Shown here: positions 52,450 through 62,496 of the stretch, one piece after another
Position numbering within the stretch: the stretch's first letter is position 1
Layout of the letters: each line of letters begins with the position of its first letter
Assembly: GCF_026004075.1 (NCBI RefSeq)
Contig: NZ_BPIK01000001.1
Location: 1,218,041-1,282,040 of the forward strand
DNA length: 64,000 bases
Direction: 5' to 3'
From: Meiothermus sp.
GTDB lineage: Bacteria > Deinococcota > Deinococci > Deinococcales > Thermaceae
Made by a program: the position numbers and the translations under genes
The notes under the pieces: model-generated
Told to the model about the DNA's origin: nothing
The model's database searches: none
Seen by the model: only the letters and a program-made list of their open reading frames with translations

Positions 52450-53607
52450 ATGAGGAAGCTGCCTCCCACTGTATATGTTCTAGGCGCGGTGAGTTTTTTT
52501 ACGGACATTGCCTCCGAGATGGTCTACCCGCTACTCCCACTGTTTCTGACCGGGGTTTTGGGGGCTTCCACAACGGTGGTGGGGTTGGTGGAGGGCATCG
52601 CCGAGGCCACGGCCAGTCTGTTTAAGGTGGTGGGGGGGCGGATCTCCGACCGCATGGCTGCCAGAAAGCCGCTTATTCTGCTGGGGTACGGCTTCCCGGC
52701 TCTGCTGCGGCCCATACTGGCCCTGGCCGTAGCGCCCTGGCAGGTGCTGGCTTACCGCTTTCTGGATCGGATAGGCAAAGGGCTTCGCACGGCCCCCAGG
52801 GATGCTCTGATTGCAGAAACGGTAGACCAGGACAGCTATGGGCGGGCTTACGGGTTTCACCGTGCCATGGACAGTCTGGGGGCAACCATTGGGCCGCTGC
52901 TGGCCTTTTTACTTCTCCCGTTGCTGGACTTCCGAGGGGTTTTCTGGGTTTCGGCCATTCCGGCTCTTTTGGCCACCCTGGTCATCCTGTTCTTTTTACG
53001 AGAGAAGCGAGGCCAGGCCAGGCCCCTTCCACCCCTTCGGCTATCGGCTTTTTCCCTTCGCTATCGCTGGTTCTTGCTGGTAACGGGCGTGGCTACGCTG
53101 GGTCTGTCGTCTAATGCGTTCCTGATTTTGCGCCTAAGCGACCTGGGGCTGAGTGCAGCCCAGGCCACCCTGGTCTACACCGCATATAACCTGCTCTATG
53201 CCCTAATGGCCTACCCCCTGGGATCGCTGGCCGACCGGGTGGGGGCTCGAGCTCTGGTGATGCTGGGCTTTGTCACCTACGCCCTGGTGTACCTGGGGTT
53301 CGGGCTCAGCAGCGCTGGCTGGCAGGGCGTTGTTTTATTCTTGCTTTATGCCCTGTACAGTGCGGCCTTTGAAGGCAGCAGCCGGGCTTATCTGGCCCAG
53401 ATTATCCCTGCAACCGAAAAGGCCAGCGCCATTGGGCTTTACCACACCCTGGTAGGCTTGCTCCTGCTACCGGCCAGCACCCTGTTTGGTTTTTTATGGC
53501 AGCATTTCGGTTCCAGTCTGGCCTTTTTCACCGCGGCCAGCCTTGCCGTTGCTGCGGTAATCCTATTTTGGCTTGACCCTACGTCCAGGCGCGGCTATAC
53601 TTCTTAG
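52450..53607 (+). CDS. MFS transporter
   Basis: A 385-residue major-facilitator-superfamily protein with about 12 membrane segments. The N-terminal half has [26 protein letters not shown] and the loop 2-3 motif A variant [20 protein letters not shown]; the second-half equivalent is [18 protein letters not shown], and the region [18 protein letters not shown] is characteristic of a group often annotated as YfkF/RhmT-like or drug transporters. The substrate is unknown. Its last 35 bp contain the rpsO promoter. Confidence 0.9.
   Translation: MRKLPPTVYVLGAVSFFTDIASEMVYPLLPLFLTGVLGASTTVVGLVEGIAEATASLFKVVGGRISDRMAARKPLILLGYGFPALLRPILALAVAPWQVLAYRFLDRIGKGLRTAPRDALIAETVDQDSYGRAYGFHRAMDSLGATIGPLLAFLLLPLLDFRGVFWVSAIPALLATLVILFFLREKRGQARPLPPLRLSAFSLRYRWFLLVTGVATLGLSSNAFLILRLSDLGLSAAQATLVYTAYNLLYALMAYPLGSLADRVGARALVMLGFVTYALVYLGFGLSSAGWQGVVLFLLYALYSAAFEGSSRAYLAQIIPATEKASAIGLYHTLVGLLLLPASTLFGFLWQHFGSSLAFFTAASLAVAAVILFWLDPTSRRGYTS
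53573..53601 (+). promoter_or_regulatory. rpsO promoter
   Basis: TTGACC (53573-53578) and TATACT (53596-53601) are separated by 17 bp, one of the best promoters in the window. It lies inside the 3' end of the MFS gene and would start transcription near 53608. Confidence 0.75.
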
Positions 53608-53677
53608 TTGGCCCCATCTATGGGCCATGAGGAAGCCCCGGTCAGCAGACTGCGGCTCACCCGACAAGGAGATACAG
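53608..53677 (+). promoter_or_regulatory. structured leader of rpsO, candidate S15 autoregulatory site
   Basis: The leader of about 70 nt contains TGGCCC/GGGCCA and AGCC/GGCT stems, the second enclosing GTC-AGCA-GAC, before the AAGGAGA ribosome-binding site. S15 of T. thermophilus is known to repress its own mRNA through an rRNA-like fold; whether this leader forms the same three-way junction is inference. Confidence 0.4.
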
Positions 53678-53947
53678 ATGCCATTTACTAGAGAAGAAAA
53701 GGCCAGCGTTATCGAGAAGCATGCCCACAAGCCCGGCGATACCGGCTCCACCGAGGTACAGGTGGCCCTGCTCACCGAGCGCATTAACCGGCTATCGGCC
53801 CACCTAACCGCCAACAAAAAAGATGCGGCTGCCAAACGGGGCCTTTTGATCATGGTAGGTCAGCGCAAGCGGCTTTTGAGCTACCTGGAAAATAAAGACA
53901 AGGCCCGCTATAAGGCACTGATTGAAAAGCTCGGGCTGCGCAAGTAA
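53678..53947 (+). CDS. rpsO: 30S ribosomal protein S15
   Basis: S15 nucleates the central domain of 16S rRNA and also shapes intersubunit bridge B4. The 89-residue protein has the invariant [30 protein letters not shown] and [43 protein letters not shown] (53667-53673) lies 4 nt before ATG 53678. The gene order rpsO-pnp is conserved widely in bacteria, and the pair is conserved here too. Confidence 0.98.
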   Translation: MPFTREEKASVIEKHAHKPGDTGSTEVQVALLTERINRLSAHLTANKKDAAAKRGLLIMVGQRKRLLSYLENKDKARYKALIEKLGLRK

Positions 53948-53952
53948 GAAAC

Positions 53953-53970
53953 TCCGGGGGCGACCCCGGA
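53953..53970 (+). terminator. hairpin after rpsO
   Basis: TCCGGGG (53953-53959) and CCCCGGA (53964-53970) pair around GCGA. No T run follows, so it may be an mRNA-stability or processing hairpin rather than a complete terminator. Confidence 0.4.
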
Positions 53971-54368
53971 TGTTCTCTATCGTGTACAATATAGGCGACT
54001 CGGTAGGCGGGGCCGGGGGTTTTGGCTCCGCCAGAACCTTAAAACCATGCTCTATTTCAGTTTAGACTCAATTACCAGCTCGGCGTCTAGAATATGCCCC
54101 AACCCATAGGCTGTTCATTTATCCCCTCGAGTGTGTGGCACGCGAATCTCTCCGCTCAAATTGCCATGGGGGCCTTTCTTGTGCGTGCCGCATCTAAGCG
54201 ACCCATAGCCCAGGGCGGTTTTGTAAAAACAAAAGTAAGCAGCTCGACATATGCAGCCGCGACTGTCGCAGGCTCACACTGGTTACAGTTGGGCATAGAG
54301 CCTACAAGCCAGACATAAAAACGTCTTTCAGCGCACCCAGCGCTATATCTGGGCTTTCAGGAGAAGAT
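53971..54368 (+). other. non-coding region before pnp with a GC-rich hairpin
   Basis: About 400 bp with no credible gene. A TACAAT box (53985-53990) may start a pnp transcript. GGCGGGGCC (54008-54016) pairs with GGCTCCGCC (54024-54032). In other bacteria a stem-loop in the pnp leader is cut by RNase III and destabilised by PNPase itself, so this is a candidate autoregulatory element. A 74-codon open frame at 54094-54318 has no ribosome-binding site or recognisable content. Confidence 0.4.
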
Positions 54369-56513
54369 ATGAATGAGGAAAACCCTATACCCCAAGCACG
54401 ACGCTACAGCGTAGACGTCGGGGGGCGCACGCTCACCATTGAGACCGGCAAGTACGCCAAGCACGTTTCCGGATCGGTCTGGGTTACCTATGGCGAAACC
54501 GTGGTAATGGCCACAGCCCAGGCCTCCGATGCGCCCATTCAGGCCGACTTTTTGCCCCTGACGGTGGAGTTTGAAGAACGGCACTACGCCGTCGGGCGCA
54601 TTCCGGGTAGCTTTATGCGGCGAGAAGGGCGGCCCGGCGAAAAAGCCATCCTCTCGGCCCGCCTGACCGACCGGCCCATCCGGCCCCTTTTCCCCAAGGG
54701 CTTCCGGCACGAGGTGCAGGTGCTGCTAACGGTGCTTTCTGCCGACCAGGAAAACACCCCGGATATCCTGGGGCCCATTGCAGCCAGCGCAGCCCTGATG
54801 CTCTCGGATATCCCCTGGGATGGCCCCATCGCCTCGGTGCGGGTAGGGCTGCAGGACGGGCGTCTGGTCTTGAACCCGGTGGCCCAGGAGGATAGCCAGC
54901 TCGACCTGGTGGTGGCCGGCTCCAAAGATGCCATCATCATGGTGGAGGCCGGGGCGCAGGAGGTCTCGGAGGACCGTCTGGTGGAGGCCCTCGAGTTCGC
55001 TCATCGGGCCATGCAGCCCATCCTCGAGCTGCAAGAACAGATGCGCGCTGAGCTGGGCAAACCCAAGTTCGCCTACGAGCCCCCGGCCAAGCTGGACGCC
55101 GATACCCAGGCCGCTCTTTACCGACGGGCTGTGGAGAAGGGGCTTGCCAGTGTTCTGCAAACCGCCTCCAAGGGCGAGCGTTCGGCGGCCCTCGAGGCCT
55201 TTGCGGAAGCTTTGCTGGAAGAGTTCGTGCCCCCTGCCGAAGACGGCTCGGTAGATCAGGAGCGGCGCAGGCTGGTGGCCGAGGGTTTTGATGAGGTGGT
55301 CAAGCAGGAGCTGCGCCGGCTCATTTTGCAGGAGAACAAGCGGGCCGATGGCCGCACCCCAGAGCAGGTTCGGCCCATCTGGATCGAGAGCAACGTGCTG
55401 CCCAAGCCCCATGGCTCGGCCATCTTCAGCCGGGGCGAAACCCAGGTGCTGGGCGTGGTTACGCTGGGCACCGGCCGCGATGCCCAGCTCGTAGACGACC
55501 TGGGAATCGAGACCGAAGACCCCTTCTTGGTGCACTACAACTTCCCCCCCTACTCCACCGGCGAGGTCAAGCGCCTGCGCGGGGTGAGCCGCCGCGAGGT
55601 AGGCCACGGCAACCTGGCCAAGCGCGGTTTGCGAGCCGTGCTGCCCTCCAGGGAGGAGTTTCCCTACACCATCCGGGTGGTGGGCGATGTGCTGGAGTCT
55701 AACGGCTCCTCCAGTATGGCCACGGTGTGTGCCGGCTGTCTGGCCCTGCTGGATGCCGGGGTTCCGCTCAAAAAACACGTGGCGGGCGTGGCCATGGGCC
55801 TGGTCAAGGAAGGTGAGCAGGCCGTGGTACTCACCGACATCCTGGGCCTGGAGGACGCCCTGGGCGACATGGACTTCAAGGTTACGGGCACCCGCGACGG
55901 TGTGACCGCGCTCCAGATGGATATTAAGATCAAGGGCCTGACCCCCGAGATTATGCGGGCGGCGCTCTACCAGGCCCGCGAGGCCCGTTTACACATCCTG
56001 AATCTGATGGAACGCGCCGTGCCCACCCACCGCGCCGAGATGAAGCCCCACGTGCCCCGCATCCTCACCCTCAAGGTCAACCCCGAAAAAATCGGGGGCA
56101 TTATTGGGCCCGGCGGCAAAAATATCCGCCAGCTCGAGGAGCTGGGGGTGGAAATTGATATCGAACAGGACGGCACCATCCGGCTCTACAGCGCCAACGC
56201 GGCTGCAGCCGAAGAGGCCAAAGCCCGTATCCTGGGCCAGACCGCCGAGGCCAAGGTGGGCGAGATCTACGAAGGCACGGTTACCCGGATTACCAACTTT
56301 GGGGCTTTCATTGAAATCTTACCCGGCAAAGATGGTCTGCTGCACATCAGCCAGCTTGCCCAGGGGCGCGTAGAGAAAGTTGAAGACGTGCTCTCGTTGG
56401 GGCAAAAAATTAAAGTCAAGGTTAACAAGATTGACGAGCAGGGGCGGGTAGATCTGATTCGCCCGGAGCTCGAGGGCCTGATTGCCCCGCGCAAACCGCC
56501 TGTTCGACGATAA
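54369..56513 (+). CDS. pnp: polyribonucleotide nucleotidyltransferase (PNPase)
   Basis: A 3'-5' phosphorolytic exoribonuclease and main RNA-decay enzyme. The 714-residue protein has two RNase PH cores (about 10-220 and 315-550; [28 protein letters not shown] and [27 protein letters not shown]), the linking helical domain, a KH domain with [20 protein letters not shown], and a C-terminal S1 domain [40 protein letters not shown] precedes ATG 54369. It is followed by rnj, so two RNases share one neighbourhood. Confidence 0.98.
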   Translation: MNEENPIPQARRYSVDVGGRTLTIETGKYAKHVSGSVWVTYGETVVMATAQASDAPIQADFLPLTVEFEERHYAVGRIPGSFMRREGRPGEKAILSARLTDRPIRPLFPKGFRHEVQVLLTVLSADQENTPDILGPIAASAALMLSDIPWDGPIASVRVGLQDGRLVLNPVAQEDSQLDLVVAGSKDAIIMVEAGAQEVSEDRLVEALEFAHRAMQPILELQEQMRAELGKPKFAYEPPAKLDADTQAALYRRAVEKGLASVLQTASKGERSAALEAFAEALLEEFVPPAEDGSVDQERRRLVAEGFDEVVKQELRRLILQENKRADGRTPEQVRPIWIESNVLPKPHGSAIFSRGETQVLGVVTLGTGRDAQLVDDLGIETEDPFLVHYNFPPYSTGEVKRLRGVSRREVGHGNLAKRGLRAVLPSREEFPYTIRVVGDVLESNGSSSMATVCAGCLALLDAGVPLKKHVAGVAMGLVKEGEQAVVLTDILGLEDALGDMDFKVTGTRDGVTALQMDIKIKGLTPEIMRAALYQAREARLHILNLMERAVPTHRAEMKPHVPRILTLKVNPEKIGGIIGPGGKNIRQLEELGVEIDIEQDGTIRLYSANAAAAEEAKARILGQTAEAKVGEIYEGTVTRITNFGAFIEILPGKDGLLHISQLAQGRVEKVEDVLSLGQKIKVKVNKIDEQGRVDLIRPELEGLIAPRKPPVRR

Positions 56514-56520
56514 ATCTTTG

Positions 56521-56604
56521 CCGTGCAGGGCGTGGGCTTGGGGCTGAAGCCACCCACCCCCTGTTTGCGTGGAGCCAAGCCCTGCTTCCCCCACGGTGTT
56601 TTTT
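56521..56604 (+). promoter_or_regulatory. nested hairpin with T-tract between pnp and rnj
   Basis: CCGTG (56521-56525) pairs with CACGG (56592-56596); just inside, AGGGC pairs with GCCCT (56579-56583); an inner GTGGG/CCCAC stem is also possible. TG and six T follow and run straight into the rnj ribosome-binding site GGAG (56605-56608). This is an intrinsic-terminator-like or RNase-processed element positioned to control rnj. Confidence 0.5.
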
Positions 56605-56613
56605 GGAGCAAAC

Positions 56614-58344
56614 ATGAACAATAACCCACCTTTTAGCCGTCCCCGGGGCCCTCGGCGGCGGCAGGAGCGACCCAAGCCCAAAGGGCCAATCCTGCTAGGC
56701 AAGCCCGACGGAGCCGTCGAGATCGTGTTCCTGGGCGGAACCGGCGAAATCGGCAAAAACATCACGGCCATCCGCTACGAAGACGAGATGTTCATCATTG
56801 ATGGCGGCCTGGCCTTTCCAGACGCCAAGATGCTCGGCGTGGACATCGTGATTCCACGCATAGATTATCTCGTACAGAACAAAGATCTCATCCGGGGCTG
56901 GGTGCTGACCCACGGCCACGAGGATCACATCGGAGCCCTGCCTTACCTGTTTCCGCAACTGCCGCGGGTTCCGGTGTATGGAGCCAAGCTAACCCTGGGC
57001 CTGGTCAGGGGCAAGCTCGAGGAGTTTGGGCTCGCGGTGGGGGATTATAACTTCAAAGAGGTCTCCCCCGACGACCGCATCTCCATTGGGCGCTACTTCC
57101 AGCTCGACCTGTTCCGCATGACCCACTCCATTCCCGACAACTTCGGGATGGTCATTCATACGCCCATCGGCAGAATCGTGCATACCGGCGACTTCAAGCT
57201 CGATGAACGCCCTATAGACGGCCAGACCTCCCACCTGGAAAAAATCGCCCAGGCCGGAACCGAGGGGGTGCTATGCCTTATTGCTGATTCCACCAACGGC
57301 GAGCGGCCTGGCATTACGCCCAGCGAATCCGAGGTGGCCGAAGAGCTCGATAAGGTGATTGGAGCAGCCAAAGGACGCATTTTTGTAACTACCTTCGCCT
57401 CGCACATCCACCGCATCCAGTCGGTGGTCACGGCCGGTGAAAAGTATGGGCGCAAAATTGCCGTGGAAGGGCGCTCGATGCTCAAGTATGCCCGTATTGC
57501 CCTCGAGCTCGGCTACTTCAAGCAAAAAGACCGCTTCTACACCCTGGACGAAATCAAAGACCTGCCCGACGAGCAGGTGCTGGTGATTACCACCGGTTCA
57601 CAGGGGCAGCCCGAGGCCGTTTTGGCACGCTTGGCCGCTGGTGCTCACAGCAAGATGTCCATCAAGGAGGGCGATACCGTCATCCTGAGCAGCAGCCCAA
57701 TTCCCGGCAACGAGGAGGCGGTGAACACCGTCATCAATCAGCTATATGCCCTGGGGGCCTATGTGTTTTATCCGCCCCGCTACCGCGTGCACGCCTCCGG
57801 TCATGCCAGCCACGAAGAGATCAAGACCGTGCTCAACCTGGCCCGCCCCAAATTCCTGTTGCCCTGGCACGGCGAGATCCGCCACCAGGTCAACTTCAAG
57901 TGGCTGGCTCAGAGCATCCCACACCCGCCGGAAAAAATCCTGATTCCCCAAAACGGGCGCCTGATCCGCCTCACAGCCGACAACATTGCGTTCGACGGAA
58001 CCGTTCCCCACGGCCAGCTTTACGTGGACGGTCTGGGGGTGGGTGATATTACCGACGAAATCCTGGAGGATCGCAACCACATGGCCGCCGAGGGGGTGGT
58101 AATTATTACCGCCCTGGTCAGCCGCGACCCGCTGGTGGAGGTGATCTCCAAAGGCTTCGTCAAGGCTGGCGAGCGCCTGTTGGGTGAGGTGCGCAAAATG
58201 GCGATGGACGCTCTGTACAAGGGGGTACGGGAAAAGAAGCGCCTCGAGGAGATTCGCGACGACATCTACTATCCGGTGAAAAAGTTCATCGCCAAAAACA
58301 CCGGGCGTAACCCGGTTATTCTCCCGATTGTGATTGAGGGGTAG
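56614..58344 (+). CDS. rnj: ribonuclease J
   Basis: A metallo-beta-lactamase/beta-CASP RNase with 5'-3' exo- and endonuclease activity, replacing RNase E in many bacteria. The 576-residue protein begins with a basic Pro/Arg-rich tail (FSRPRGPRRRQERPKPKGP), then FLGGTGEIGKNITAIRYEDEMFIIDGGLAFPD, metal motif THGHEDHIGALPY, VHTGDFKLDERP, the beta-CASP region with ITTGSQGQPEAVLARLA and SSSPIPGNEEAV, and HASGHASHEEIKTVLNLARPKFLLPWHGE. GGAG lies 5-6 nt before ATG 56614; a 15-codon upstream extension lies in the hairpin region and is rejected. Confidence 0.96.
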   Translation: MNNNPPFSRPRGPRRRQERPKPKGPILLGKPDGAVEIVFLGGTGEIGKNITAIRYEDEMFIIDGGLAFPDAKMLGVDIVIPRIDYLVQNKDLIRGWVLTHGHEDHIGALPYLFPQLPRVPVYGAKLTLGLVRGKLEEFGLAVGDYNFKEVSPDDRISIGRYFQLDLFRMTHSIPDNFGMVIHTPIGRIVHTGDFKLDERPIDGQTSHLEKIAQAGTEGVLCLIADSTNGERPGITPSESEVAEELDKVIGAAKGRIFVTTFASHIHRIQSVVTAGEKYGRKIAVEGRSMLKYARIALELGYFKQKDRFYTLDEIKDLPDEQVLVITTGSQGQPEAVLARLAAGAHSKMSIKEGDTVILSSSPIPGNEEAVNTVINQLYALGAYVFYPPRYRVHASGHASHEEIKTVLNLARPKFLLPWHGEIRHQVNFKWLAQSIPHPPEKILIPQNGRLIRLTADNIAFDGTVPHGQLYVDGLGVGDITDEILEDRNHMAAEGVVIITALVSRDPLVEVISKGFVKAGERLLGEVRKMAMDALYKGVREKKRLEEIRDDIYYPVKKFIAKNTGRNPVILPIVIEG

Positions 58345-58370
58345 CGCTCAAAACCCTTTGTCGCTCCCCT

Positions 58371-58974
58371 CTAGGCCTCGAAGTGTTCGATGATGCGCAG
58401 ACTCGCACGGCCTCGAGTCAGGTCTCGCACCTGCGTTTGAAACTGGAGCAGCCGCTTTTCTTCCAGGTTGAGTACCAAACACACCCCGGCTTCGTTGTAG
58501 GTTTCGCTTTCGCGCTCGGGGCCCCCGATTAAGTGAAACAATGTGTTGCTGAACTCGAAGGGGGCTTGAAGCTCACAACGCACCCTGGGCACGATGGCTC
58601 GCTTGGGGGCTTGCCTCAAGCACTCCGAGGCCACACCCCCATAGGCCCGCACCAGCCCTCCGGCTCCCAGCTTGACGCCGCCAAAATAGCGGGTAACCAC
58701 CACCATCACCCCCTCCAGACCCTGCCCTTCAATGGCGCTGAGGATGGGACGTCCGGCAGTTCCGGCTGGCTCACCATCGTCGGAAAAGCGGTACTGAGCA
58801 CCCACCTTGTAGGCCCAGCAATTATGGGTTGCCTGCAAGTCCTGTACCTTCTGTAAAAAAGGTAGTGGCTGCCTCGGGATTTGTTAGGGGTGCCGCATGG
58901 GCCACGAAGCGCGAACGTTTGACCTCGAGCTCGTATCGGTAGGGCCCCTGCAGGGTAAGGCGTGTATGGCTCAT
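58371..58974 (-). pseudogene. YigZ/IMPACT-family gene interrupted by a frameshift
   Basis: The ATG at 58974, overlapping the aroE stop (ATGA), opens a frame reading MSHTRLTLQGPYRYELEVKR then SRFVAHAAPLTNPEAATT and TFFTEG..., which stops after 50 codons. The family continues in another frame: FLQKVQDLQATHNCWAYKVGAQYRFSDDGEPAGTAGRPIL, then MVVVTRYFGGVKLGAGGLVRAYGG, to 58371. The switch falls at six consecutive A on the plus strand (58855-58860); with five, one 200-residue protein of normal YigZ length would result. It may be a pseudogene, a sequencing error, or a slippage-dependent gene. The intact 155-codon C-terminal part would miss the N-terminal strand. Confidence 0.85.
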
Positions 58975-59786
58975 AAGGATGATAAGTTTTGAAGCCCGGC
59001 ACGGGCTGCGGCATACATCACCTGAACATCGGGTTTAATACCTGTCCAAAGCTCAAAAGCCAAAGCTCCTTGCCAAACCAACATAGGGAGTCCACCCAGG
59101 GTCACCCGCCCGGCCTCTCTGGCCTCATGCAACAGTCGAGTGGTGGGTGGATTATAGATGATATCCACCACTACCCCTGTCTGCGGTAGCAGACCTGACG
59201 GTAAAGGTGAGCTGCCAGGATCTTTGAGCCCTACACTGGTGGTGTTGATCAGCAGATCACAGCCAAGAACTTCCGTTGTCAACAATGGTTCGGAAATGAG
59301 TTGCAGCCCCATGGCCTCACACAGAGCCATGGCCCGCTCACGGGTGCGGTTATAAACGGCTACACGTGCACCTGCCTCTTTGAGGGCATAAGCAATGGCC
59401 CGGGCAGCCCCTCCTGCTCCCAAGATCAGGGCCTTTTTGTTACGGTAGGCAATGCCCGCCTCGTCCAAAGCGTAGATAAACCCCAGAGCATCGGTGTTGT
59501 AGCCAACCAGGCGACCCTGGTCGCAGACGATAGTATTTACCGCCCCAATGGCTTTGGCCTCCGGGCTTATCTCGTCAAGGTATTCCAGTACGTTTTCTTT
59601 ATGCGGGATGGTCACGTTGACTCCTGCAAACCCCCGCCGGACTTCCAGTAAGCGTGCGTGTAGAAACGCCGGGGGGGTCTCGAGAGCCTGATACGAGCCT
59701 TCTAATCCAGCCGCCCTCAGGGCTGCCTCGTGCATGGCTGGAGAAAGTGAATGTCCTACCGGAAATCCAATCAAACCGAGTTTCAC
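58971..59786 (-). CDS. aroE: shikimate 5-dehydrogenase
   Basis: Reduces 3-dehydroshikimate with NADPH in the aromatic amino-acid pathway. The 271-residue protein has the substrate-site motifs IGFPVGHSLSPAMHEAAL, GVNVTIPHKENVLEYLDEI (Lys in PHK), AVNTIV and GYNTDALGF (Asp), then the nucleotide-binding loop LILGAGGAARAIAYALKEAG and VYNRTRERA, and C-terminal GGLPMLVWQGALAFELWTG. It is translationally coupled to the frameshifted YigZ gene by ATGA overlap. Confidence 0.97.
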   Translation of the reverse strand: MKLGLIGFPVGHSLSPAMHEAALRAAGLEGSYQALETPPAFLHARLLEVRRGFAGVNVTIPHKENVLEYLDEISPEAKAIGAVNTIVCDQGRLVGYNTDALGFIYALDEAGIAYRNKKALILGAGGAARAIAYALKEAGARVAVYNRTRERAMALCEAMGLQLISEPLLTTEVLGCDLLINTTSVGLKDPGSSPLPSGLLPQTGVVVDIIYNPPTTRLLHEAREAGRVTLGGLPMLVWQGALAFELWTGIKPDVQVMYAAARAGLQNLSSL

Positions 59787-59993
59787 GTTCGGATTTTACG
59801 ACCAATTTATGCCTTAAGCGCTCTACCCCTGATGTTTCCTCATCCTAGGCTCCCGCGAGAAGCGCATTAAGTTTTCGAACAGAAAAACGCCGTTTGCTGC
59901 AATGAGCCTAGTCTGAGGTACTTAAAGCGCCCCTCGAGCCCCACCCTTTTCGGTATGCCCCGCCCACCTTACACTCCCCCAAGCTCGGCTTGC

Positions 59994-59999
59994 TAAGAT
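59994..59999 (+). promoter_or_regulatory. -10 box of leaderless nfeD
   Basis: TAAGAT ends 7 nt before GTG 60007. Confidence 0.5.
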
Positions 60000-60006
60000 A
60001 ATCTTG

Positions 60007-61281
60007 GTGAGAAAGCTACTTTTCGTTTTCCTGTTGGTTGCCTCTTTGGCGCAGGCCAAAACTTACATCGTCCCCATCGAGGGAATAATCGACGGGCCGC
60101 TGGCTACTTTCATCGAGCAATCCCTCGATCAGGCCGAGCGCGAAGGTGCAAGCGGCGTGGTCTTCCGGATCAATACGCCTGGAGGAAGGGTAGACGCCGC
60201 CATTCGCATCACTGACCGCATTCTGGCTTCTACCGTACCCACCCTGGCCGTGATCGAGAACGCCTTTTCTGCCGGAGCCCTGATCTCGTTGGCAGCTCAG
60301 CAGATCATGATGTTGCCCGGCTCCAACATCGGCGCAGCCCTGCCCATCACCGTTACTCCAGTCGTGGGCAACGCCACCGCTGCCGACCGAAAAGTCATTT
60401 CAGCCCTCAAGGGCAAGTTCAGGGCCGTAGCCGAAGCCCGCAACCGCCCCGCCAACATTGCCGAAGCAATGGTAGATCCAGAAGCCGAAGTACGGGGTAT
60501 CACCACCAAAGGCGAGCCCCTCACACTCTCAGCCAAAAAAGCTGTGGAACTCAAGGTAGCCGATGCCGAGGTAGCCAGTCTGCGGGCGGCCCTCGAGAAA
60601 GCCGGCTTCAATACCGAGACCCAGGAGCTTCAGCCCGGCCCTCAAGTACGTGTGGCTCGCTTTTTGACCGATCCTACAATCGCCGCCATCCTGCTGGCGG
60701 TGGGGGTTTTGGGGCTTATCCTGGAGTTTTTCACACCTGGAACCTTTATTCCGGCCATCGTGGGCCTCACCTCGCTGGGCCTGTTCTTTTTGGGAGGATA
60801 TCTGGCTGGCCTTTCCAGTGCCCTCACCATCATCCTGCTCTTTGGCGGCCTGCTGCTGGTGGTATTTGAGCTATTTGTAACCCCCGGCTTTGGCGTGCCG
60901 GGTCTGGTTGGGCTTGGACTTATCGGCGCTTCAATCTATTTTACCTTTGGCGATCAGGCCCTGCAGGTAGGCTCCTTTGCCATCATTGGGCTGGCCTTTG
61001 GTTTGTTCCTAATTTTCCGCTACCTCCCTAAGGGTCGGGTGGCCCGACCCTTTGTGTTGAGCAGCGCTGTGGAAGAAGTAGCGCCCCCTAAAAATGAGCT
61101 GGAGTCGCTGCTGGGAGCCATCGGCCAGGCCCTCACCGACCTGCGCCCCGCAGGCACAGCCCAGTTCGGCGACCGACGGGTAGATGTGGTCACCATGGGC
61201 GAGTTTATAGATCGGGGCCAGACCGTTCGGGTCATCCAGGTCGAAGGACCCCGGGTAGTAGTGCGGAAAGTGGAGGCCTAA
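60007..61281 (+). CDS. NfeD-type membrane-bound serine protease
   Basis: A 424-residue long-form NfeD protein. A signal peptide (MRKLLFVFLLVASLAQA) leads to a ClpP/SppA-like protease domain (about 20-210) with VVFRINTPGGRVDAAIRITDRI and IENAFSAGALISLAAQQIMMLPGS, where the Ser is the likely nucleophile. Four or five membrane helices follow (220-345), then a C-terminal OB-fold NfeD domain (DRRVDVVTMGEFIDRGQTVRVIQVEGPRVVVRKVEA). Long NfeD proteins work with flotillin/stomatin partners; floA follows 120 bp downstream. Confidence 0.93.
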   Translation: MRKLLFVFLLVASLAQAKTYIVPIEGIIDGPLATFIEQSLDQAEREGASGVVFRINTPGGRVDAAIRITDRILASTVPTLAVIENAFSAGALISLAAQQIMMLPGSNIGAALPITVTPVVGNATAADRKVISALKGKFRAVAEARNRPANIAEAMVDPEAEVRGITTKGEPLTLSAKKAVELKVADAEVASLRAALEKAGFNTETQELQPGPQVRVARFLTDPTIAAILLAVGVLGLILEFFTPGTFIPAIVGLTSLGLFFLGGYLAGLSSALTIILLFGGLLLVVFELFVTPGFGVPGLVGLGLIGASIYFTFGDQALQVGSFAIIGLAFGLFLIFRYLPKGRVARPFVLSSAVEEVAPPKNELESLLGAIGQALTDLRPAGTAQFGDRRVDVVTMGEFIDRGQTVRVIQVEGPRVVVRKVEA

Positions 61282-61401
61282 ACGCGAGTTTGCGTTGCTT
61301 ACACCTGGCCTTTTGGCGATGATGTACCCTTAGAAAGCAGTCGGTGCTAGAACTGACAACTGTTTGTGTAGACCTAGTAGGTTGATCTCGAGGAGGATCG
61401 C

Positions 61402-62391
61402 ATGGAGTTTGGAGCCTTAATCATCGCTGGCATCGTTTTACTGGCAGTTTTCCTGTTCTTTTATCTAGTGCCGGTTCCCTTATGGATCACGGCCTTGTTC
61501 TCAGGTGTTAATGTACCCTTGACTTCTTTGGTAGGTATGCGCTTTCGCCGCATCCCACCGGCCAAAATTGTGAACCCTATGATTAAGGCCTTCAAAGCAG
61601 GTATTCCAGTTGAGGTTGCCAAGCTCGAGGCTCAGTATCTGGCGGGCGGGAATGTTGACCGGGTGGTAGACGCCCTCATTGCCGCCGACAAAGCTGGCAT
61701 CAAGCTCAACTTCGACCGTGCCGCTGCCATCGACCTGGCGGGGCGCGATGTGCTGGACGCTGTCCGGCTCTCGGTAAATCCTAAAGTAATCACCAGCCCC
61801 ATGGTCGCGGGCATGGCCAAGGACGGTATCCAGTTGCTGGCGACCGCCCGCATCACGGTGCGCGCCAACATTGACCGCCTGGTGGGCGGGGCCGGCGAGG
61901 AGACCATTGTGGCTCGGGTGGGCGAAGGCATTGTGGCTTCTATTGGTCAGTCGGAAGATCACAAGCAGGTGCTCGAGCAGCCTGACCGCATCTCCAAAAC
62001 TGTGCTGGCTAAAGGCCTGGACGCCGGCACCGCTTTCGAGATTCTCTCGGTGGACATCGCCGAAGTGGATGTGGGCAAGAACATTGGAGCTCAGCTCCGC
62101 ACCGACCAGGCCGAGGCCGACAAGAAAATTGCTCAGGCCAAAGCCGAGGAGCGCCGTGCCATGGCGGTCGCAGTGGAGCAGGAGAACGCCGCCTTGGTCG
62201 AGGCCATGCGGGCCAAGCTGGTAGAGGCCCAGGCCGCCGTACCCATGGCCCTGGCTGAAGCACTCCGCAGCGGTCGCATGGGGGTAATGGACTACTACCA
62301 GCTCAAGAATATCGAGGCCGACACCGATATGCGCGAGTCCATCAGTAAGGCCAGTGGGGGTGGTACCCCCGATGGTGGAGCACAACGGTAG
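61402..62391 (+). CDS. floA: flotillin-like protein FloA
   Basis: A 329-residue SPFH-domain scaffold protein of bacterial membrane microdomains. The N-terminal hydrophobic segment ([31 protein letters not shown]) inserts into the membrane. The SPFH/PHB region contains [44 protein letters not shown] and the signature [31 protein letters not shown] (here TARITVRA), then an Ala/Glu-rich coiled coil ([45 protein letters not shown]). GAGGAGG precedes ATG 61402. The nfeD-floA pairing is widely conserved (yqeZ-yqfA in Bacillus). Confidence 0.96.
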   Translation: MEFGALIIAGIVLLAVFLFFYLVPVPLWITALFSGVNVPLTSLVGMRFRRIPPAKIVNPMIKAFKAGIPVEVAKLEAQYLAGGNVDRVVDALIAADKAGIKLNFDRAAAIDLAGRDVLDAVRLSVNPKVITSPMVAGMAKDGIQLLATARITVRANIDRLVGGAGEETIVARVGEGIVASIGQSEDHKQVLEQPDRISKTVLAKGLDAGTAFEILSVDIAEVDVGKNIGAQLRTDQAEADKKIAQAKAEERRAMAVAVEQENAALVEAMRAKLVEAQAAVPMALAEALRSGRMGVMDYYQLKNIEADTDMRESISKASGGGTPDGGAQR

Positions 62392-62496
62392 GTGTAAAAA
62401 TGCCACCTTTGCCGAGCCACACCAAGGCGTGGGGCTGTGGGTGTGTAGTCTTCTTTCTTCCAGGACTATGCAGCCCCGGTTCCTTCGGAGGGTTCT

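Noticed and set aside
54094-54318. 74-codon frame in the gap before pnp
   Set aside because: No ribosome-binding site, no recognisable content, and its ATG touches a possible -10 box; treated as non-coding leader.
54726-55778. 350-codon minus-strand frame inside pnp
   Set aside because: Antisense shadow; the plus strand encodes an unbroken PNPase.
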